This document shows positions 44,554-47,199 of a stretch of 47,199 nt of DNA, piece after piece. The translations under genes and the position numbers were made by a program. Under the pieces are notes generated by a model. It had not been told where the DNA came from. It searched no databases and was given only the letters and a program-made list of their open reading frames with translations. Numbering within the stretch: position 1 is the stretch's first letter; each line of letters begins with the position of its first letter. Source of the DNA: Blastocladiella britannica (taxonomy: Eukaryota > Blastocladiomycota > Blastocladiomycetes > Blastocladiales > Blastocladiaceae); assembly GCA_025349905.2 (NCBI GenBank), contig MU624580.1:1-47199 (forward strand), read 5' to 3'.

Positions 44554-44579
44554 TGTAAGATACGTTAACGTATCTTACA
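44554..44579. repeat. Perfect 26-bp palindrome
   Basis: TGTAAGATACGTT is directly followed by its exact reverse complement, with no spacer and no mismatch; the next outer pair (G/G) does not match. It could be the fused inverted ends of a deleted miniature transposon, or a protein-binding site. Confidence 0.85.
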
Positions 44580-44609
44580 GTGGTAATGATATAACCTAGA
44601 GGTCCTTGG

Positions 44610-44683
44610 GGCGTTGGCTGCTCAGAGGTGCTTGAGGTGTGTTGGCCGCCCAGGGGTGCTCGAGGCGTTGGTCTCCCAGATAG
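44610..44683. repeat. Degenerate tandem repeat, unit about 27 bp, three copies
   Basis: A unit of the form CGTTGGCTGCTCAG followed by AGGTGCTTGAGG recurs with changes: GTTGGCCGCCCAG then GGGTGCTCGAGG, and a last partial copy CGTTGGTCTCCCAG. It is non-coding. Confidence 0.6.
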
Positions 44684-44787
44684 GATTGGGATATAGTTAC
44701 AATCCAAACTAATATTTCCCAAGCGTCAGTCCCAGCCATTGGCTGCCCCGACTGAGTCTCAGTAAACCTATTAACCTAAACTGATAT

Positions 44788-44943
44788 CGGGCAAGAGTCA
44801 GTGCCCCGAGGACCGCCCGAAGCGCCGCCAGGTGTGAGGGAGCCCCGAGCGTGACCCGATATGCGGTGGAGACAGGACTAATTCCGGCAAAGAGTCAGTG
44901 TCCCTGAGGGGCTTCCTCAAAGCACCACCAGGCGCGAGGGATA
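44788..44943. repeat. Direct repeat, two diverged copies of about 55 bp
   Basis: Copies at 44788-44842 and 44884-44943 share GGCAAGAGTCAGTG-type starts (GGCAAAGAGTCAGTG in the second). They also share CCC(T/C)GAGG, then AAGC(G/A)CC(G/A)CCAGG and a G(T/C)GAGGGA end. A shorter related piece (AAGCGTCAGTCCC) lies near 44719. Confidence 0.55.
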
Positions 44944-44952
44944 CATGGCGGG

Positions 44953-45005
44953 TGGTCGTGCTAAATGGTGAATGGTCGTGGTAAGCGGTGAATGGTCGTG
45001 CTAGG
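44953..45005. repeat. 20-bp tandem repeat, about 2.6 copies
   Basis: TGGTCGTGCTAAATGGTGAA is followed by a copy with changes at four positions and then by a partial third copy (TGGTCGTGCTAGG). Confidence 0.75.
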
Positions 45006-45272
45006 GGCCACGATTGACACCTTGCAAAAAAAAAAAAAGACTGATTGTGTGGGAAAGTCGGGGTCTGTTGTGTTCGTGTTTGTGTGTGAAAATCTGACTC
45101 AAGTGAGTGGTGGGACAAATTCTGGACGGTAACAGCTCAAACTGATGGCGACGACAACAACAAGGAGAACAAAACAAGAACGAGCGCAAAACAAGAGCGC
45201 CAGTCCCGCTTAATGGAAGTGTGAATTTTCCTTTTTATTTCCAAAAAAAAAACCACGTCGTGCGGATTTATT

Positions 45273-46823
45273 TCAGGGGCAGCGGCGGGCTTCAAGCTCG
45301 GGTCCAAACTGTTGCCACCACTTGAGCACATCGACATGGCCGTTCCTGCTGGCCAAGTTCATGGCACTTTGCGAGTACATGAGCTCAAGGCCAGAATCGC
45401 GCCACCAGTTGAGCACATCGACGCGGCCGTACGCACTGGCCAAGTCCATGGCCTGGTTGGTGTACTTGAGCTTGAGGCCAGAATCGCGCCACCAGTTGAG
45501 CACATCGACGCGGCCGTTCTCGCTGGCCCTGTTCATGGCCCGTTCCGAGTACTTGAGCTCAAGGCCAGAATCACGCCACCAGTTGAGCACGTCAATGCGG
45601 CCGTACATGCTGAGCCCGTCCATATCACCATCCCAGTACTTGAGTTCGAGGCCAGAATCGCGCCACCATTTGAGCACGTCAATACGGCCATTCTTGCTGG
45701 CCCAGTCCACGGCCCTGCTCGAGTACTTGAGTTCGAGGCCAGAATCACGCCACCAGTTGAGCACTTCGATGAGGCCGCTCCTGCTGAGCCCGTCCATGGC
45801 ATACTCCGAGTACTCGAGCTTGAGGCCGGAATCGCGCCACCATTGGAGCACGTCAATGTGGCCATTCTTGCTGGCCCAGTCCACGGCCCTGCTCGAGTAC
45901 TTGAGCTCGAAGCCAGAGTCACGCCACCAGTTGAGCACTTTGATGAGGCCCTTCGAACTGGCCCAGTCGATGGCATTTTGCGAGTACTTGAGTTGGAGGC
46001 CAGAGTAACGCCACCAGCTGAGCACGTCGATGTTGCTGCTCCTGCTGAGCCCGTCCATGGCCTTCTCCGAGTACTCGAGCTCAAGGCCAGAATCGCGCCA
46101 CCAGTTGAGCACATCGACCTGACCGTTCCAGCTGGCGAAGTCCATGGCATTATGCGAGTACTTGAGCTCAAGGCCTGAATTGTGCCACCACTTGAGTGCA
46201 TTGATGCAGCCCTTCTCACTGGCCCAGTCCATGGCATTCTGCGAGTACTTGAGCTTGAGGCCAGAATCACGCCACCACTTGAGTGCATTGATGCAGCCCT
46301 TCTCACTGGCCCAGTCTATGGCCCTGTACGAGTACTTGAGCTTGAGGCCAGAATCACGCCACCAGTTGAGGATATCAATGTGGCCGTTCTTGCTGGCCCG
46401 GTCCATGGCCCTGTACGAGTACTTGAGCTTGAGGCCGGAATCGCGCCACCAGTTGAGCACATCGACGTAGCCTTCCTTGCTGGCCTCATCAATGGCCCTG
46501 TGCGAGTACGTGAATGGCAACCCGAGGGAGCATCGCACCCGCAGCGCTTCAGCCCACCCCATCTCGCTCGCCCTAACAGGCGACAGGAACCATGCACAAC
46601 GGAAAATGGCCATGACCACGTCTGGCGCGTCGTCGCGCAGCATTACACGGGCATACTGAGCCAGCTGGTTTCGATGTGCATGGGCAGTTGCCAGAGATTC
46701 ATCAGACAATTGTTTGTGCGCAGGCGGTGGACAGTGGTCCTTCGTGTCCTCGAGTACAGCATGGACCAGGATGCGGTTGATGACGTGGACGTTGAGTACG
46801 GCGTGAGGCAGGCTGATTGTCAT
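45273..46823 (-). CDS. WW-type ankyrin-like repeat protein (14 repeats), lineage-specific family
   Basis: A single exon of 516 residues from ATG 46823 (MTISLPHAVLNVHV). The first 108 or so residues are non-repetitive and largely hydrophobic or helical. From residue 109 to the end there are fourteen units of exactly 29 residues, consensus (R/N)AMDxAS..G..DVLNWWRDSGLELKYS, the last one ending ELEARRCP. The unit resembles a shortened ankyrin repeat (alpha-alpha hairpin with GHVDVL-type turn) but carries an invariant WW pair. The protein is probably a repeat scaffold for protein binding; no catalytic motif is seen. Such genes appear in families in blastoclad fungi, as I recall. AATAAA directly follows the stop. 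The transposase-like gene starts 86 bp away on the other strand. Confidence 0.85.
   Translation of the reverse strand: MTISLPHAVLNVHVINRILVHAVLEDTKDHCPPPAHKQLSDESLATAHAHRNQLAQYARVMLRDDAPDVVMAIFRCAWFLSPVRASEMGWAEALRVRCSLGLPFTYSHRAIDEASKEGYVDVLNWWRDSGLKLKYSYRAMDRASKNGHIDILNWWRDSGLKLKYSYRAIDWASEKGCINALKWWRDSGLKLKYSQNAMDWASEKGCINALKWWHNSGLELKYSHNAMDFASWNGQVDVLNWWRDSGLELEYSEKAMDGLSRSSNIDVLSWWRYSGLQLKYSQNAIDWASSKGLIKVLNWWRDSGFELKYSSRAVDWASKNGHIDVLQWWRDSGLKLEYSEYAMDGLSRSGLIEVLNWWRDSGLELKYSSRAVDWASKNGRIDVLKWWRDSGLELKYWDGDMDGLSMYGRIDVLNWWRDSGLELKYSERAMNRASENGRVDVLNWWRDSGLKLKYTNQAMDLASAYGRVDVLNWWRDSGLELMYSQSAMNLASRNGHVDVLKWWQQFGPELEARRCP
45276..46499 (-). repeat. 87-bp coding tandem repeat, 14 copies
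   Basis: The DNA under the repeat protein is a tandem array with period 87 bp and no change in period, 13 full units plus a modified last one. Units differ at many positions, yet some pairs are near-identical (for example around the two RAVDWASKNG units), which suggests recent gene conversion or unequal crossing-over. Confidence 0.85.
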
Positions 46824-46909
46824 GTTGGTGTTTGATATTGTCGTTTTTGAGCAAACCTGAACACCGCAAGAGTTTGAACCCCTCTTCCAGAAATTCCCCA
46901 AACCTCCAC

Positions 46910-47199
46910 ATGTCGTCCGAGGAACAAACCACCAACGCCGACACCGCCCAAATTCTCGAGACCAGTATTTCCGGTCACGCCAGTGCCTGTACTCGCATCC
47001 ATGCCCTCTACGCCTATTTTACTCTGGGCCTCTCGCTTCGCAGGGTCGGTAAGCTTTTTAAGAAGGGGGCGTCCACAATTGCTTGGTGGGCTAGAGAATT
47101 CAAGCGCGGCAACCACGCGCAGAGACGTGCTGGGCGGCCCATATCTCGTAAATTTGGACCTGAAAAGCGCGAGTGGATGGTCAACTTCTTCAAGATGAA
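46910..47199 (+). mobile_element. Transposase-like protein, N-terminal part (cut by the window edge)
   Basis: An open frame from ATG 46910 runs off the right edge (96 codons visible). After a Ser/Thr-rich lead it shows a helix-turn-helix region (ALYAYFTLGLSLRRVGKLFK, then STIAWWAREFKRG), an RRAGRPISRKFGPEKREW linker with GRP, and the start of a second helical unit. This matches the DNA-binding half of IS630/Tc1-mariner-type transposases. The DDE catalytic part would lie outside the window, so activity cannot be judged. It could also be a domesticated host gene. The start is set by the first ATG after the spacer shared with the repeat-protein gene. Confidence 0.6.

Larger units (their letters stand above)
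43764..45272. other. Gene-poor region, 1.5 kb, with palindrome and degenerate repeats
   Basis: No convincing gene is seen. It has a T17 run (44313-44329) followed by CAG, which looks like part of an intron, but the frames around it (for example 44339-44599) match nothing I know. A 26-bp palindrome (44554-44579) and three kinds of degenerate direct repeats (44610-45005) are listed separately. The right end holds an A-rich stretch and the 3' end of the repeat-protein gene. It could be a relic of mobile DNA. Confidence 0.5.

Noticed and set aside
44339..44599. Small Cys/Arg-rich plus-strand frame after a T17-CAG intron-like end
   Set aside because: All three frames are open here and none shows a domain; no donor or first exon could be found.
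45312..46178. Long plus-strand open frame opposite the 14-repeat gene
   Set aside because: It is an antisense shadow of the 87-bp repeat array; its own repeats only mirror the coding strand and it has no family resemblance.
45276..46499. CRISPR-like array
   Set aside because: The 87-bp units are coding, contiguous and without spacers, in a eukaryotic genome.

Overview
The window is eukaryotic nuclear DNA, most likely from an early-diverging, zoosporic fungus. Coding sequence is GC-rich, most genes carry one to seven short introns (roughly 40-175 nt), and intergenic gaps are small. A large share of the genes are fungal/opisthokont housekeeping genes. I lean towards Blastocladiomycota (Allomyces/Catenaria/Blastocladiella-like). 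The reason is the WW-type ankyrin-like repeat family near the right end, which I associate with that group from memory; it has not been checked by a search. All exon models below were built by hand from reading frame, GT-AG boundaries and family similarity.

Left part (1-25.6 kb, almost all on the minus strand). It holds the start of a secreted protein (cut by the edge), a 5'-truncated relic of a lineage-specific family, and then DEPDC5/Iml1 (GATOR1). A CsaA-like tRNA-binding protein (plus strand) is convergent with a CCDC174-like protein. Two adjacent PH-CRIB-kinase (PAK) paralogues follow, then squalene synthase, Raptor/Kog1 (TORC1) and dolichol kinase. Two parts of the amino-acid/TORC1 axis, the GATOR1 subunit and Raptor, therefore lie within about 22 kb of each other.

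Middle (26-33 kb). A farnesylated-type DnaJ/Ydj1 is convergent with a ubiquilin/Dsk2. An OXLD1-type oxidoreductase-like protein comes next. Then a very tight plus-strand run follows: a Cys/Met-metabolism PLP enzyme, FAHD1-like acylpyruvase and Skp1. Only 14 bp separate the first two of these genes.

Right part (33.5-47.2 kb). A frame-disrupted lineage-specific gene is followed by Sac3/GANP (TREX-2 mRNA export). Sac3 is divergent from a coiled-coil protein with a TRAK/HAP1-type CC1 box and a predicted C-terminal membrane anchor. Next come a small membrane protein and protein disulfide isomerase, whose two CGHC active sites are encoded across micro-exons of 12, 18 and 10 nt. About 1.5 kb of gene-free, repeat-containing DNA with a perfect 26-bp palindrome follows. 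The window ends with a gene of fourteen 29-residue repeats and the beginning of a transposase-like gene.

Throughout, 5' splice sites almost always carry a pyrimidine at intron position +4. Several stop codons overlap or directly abut AATAAA, which fits a compact genome.
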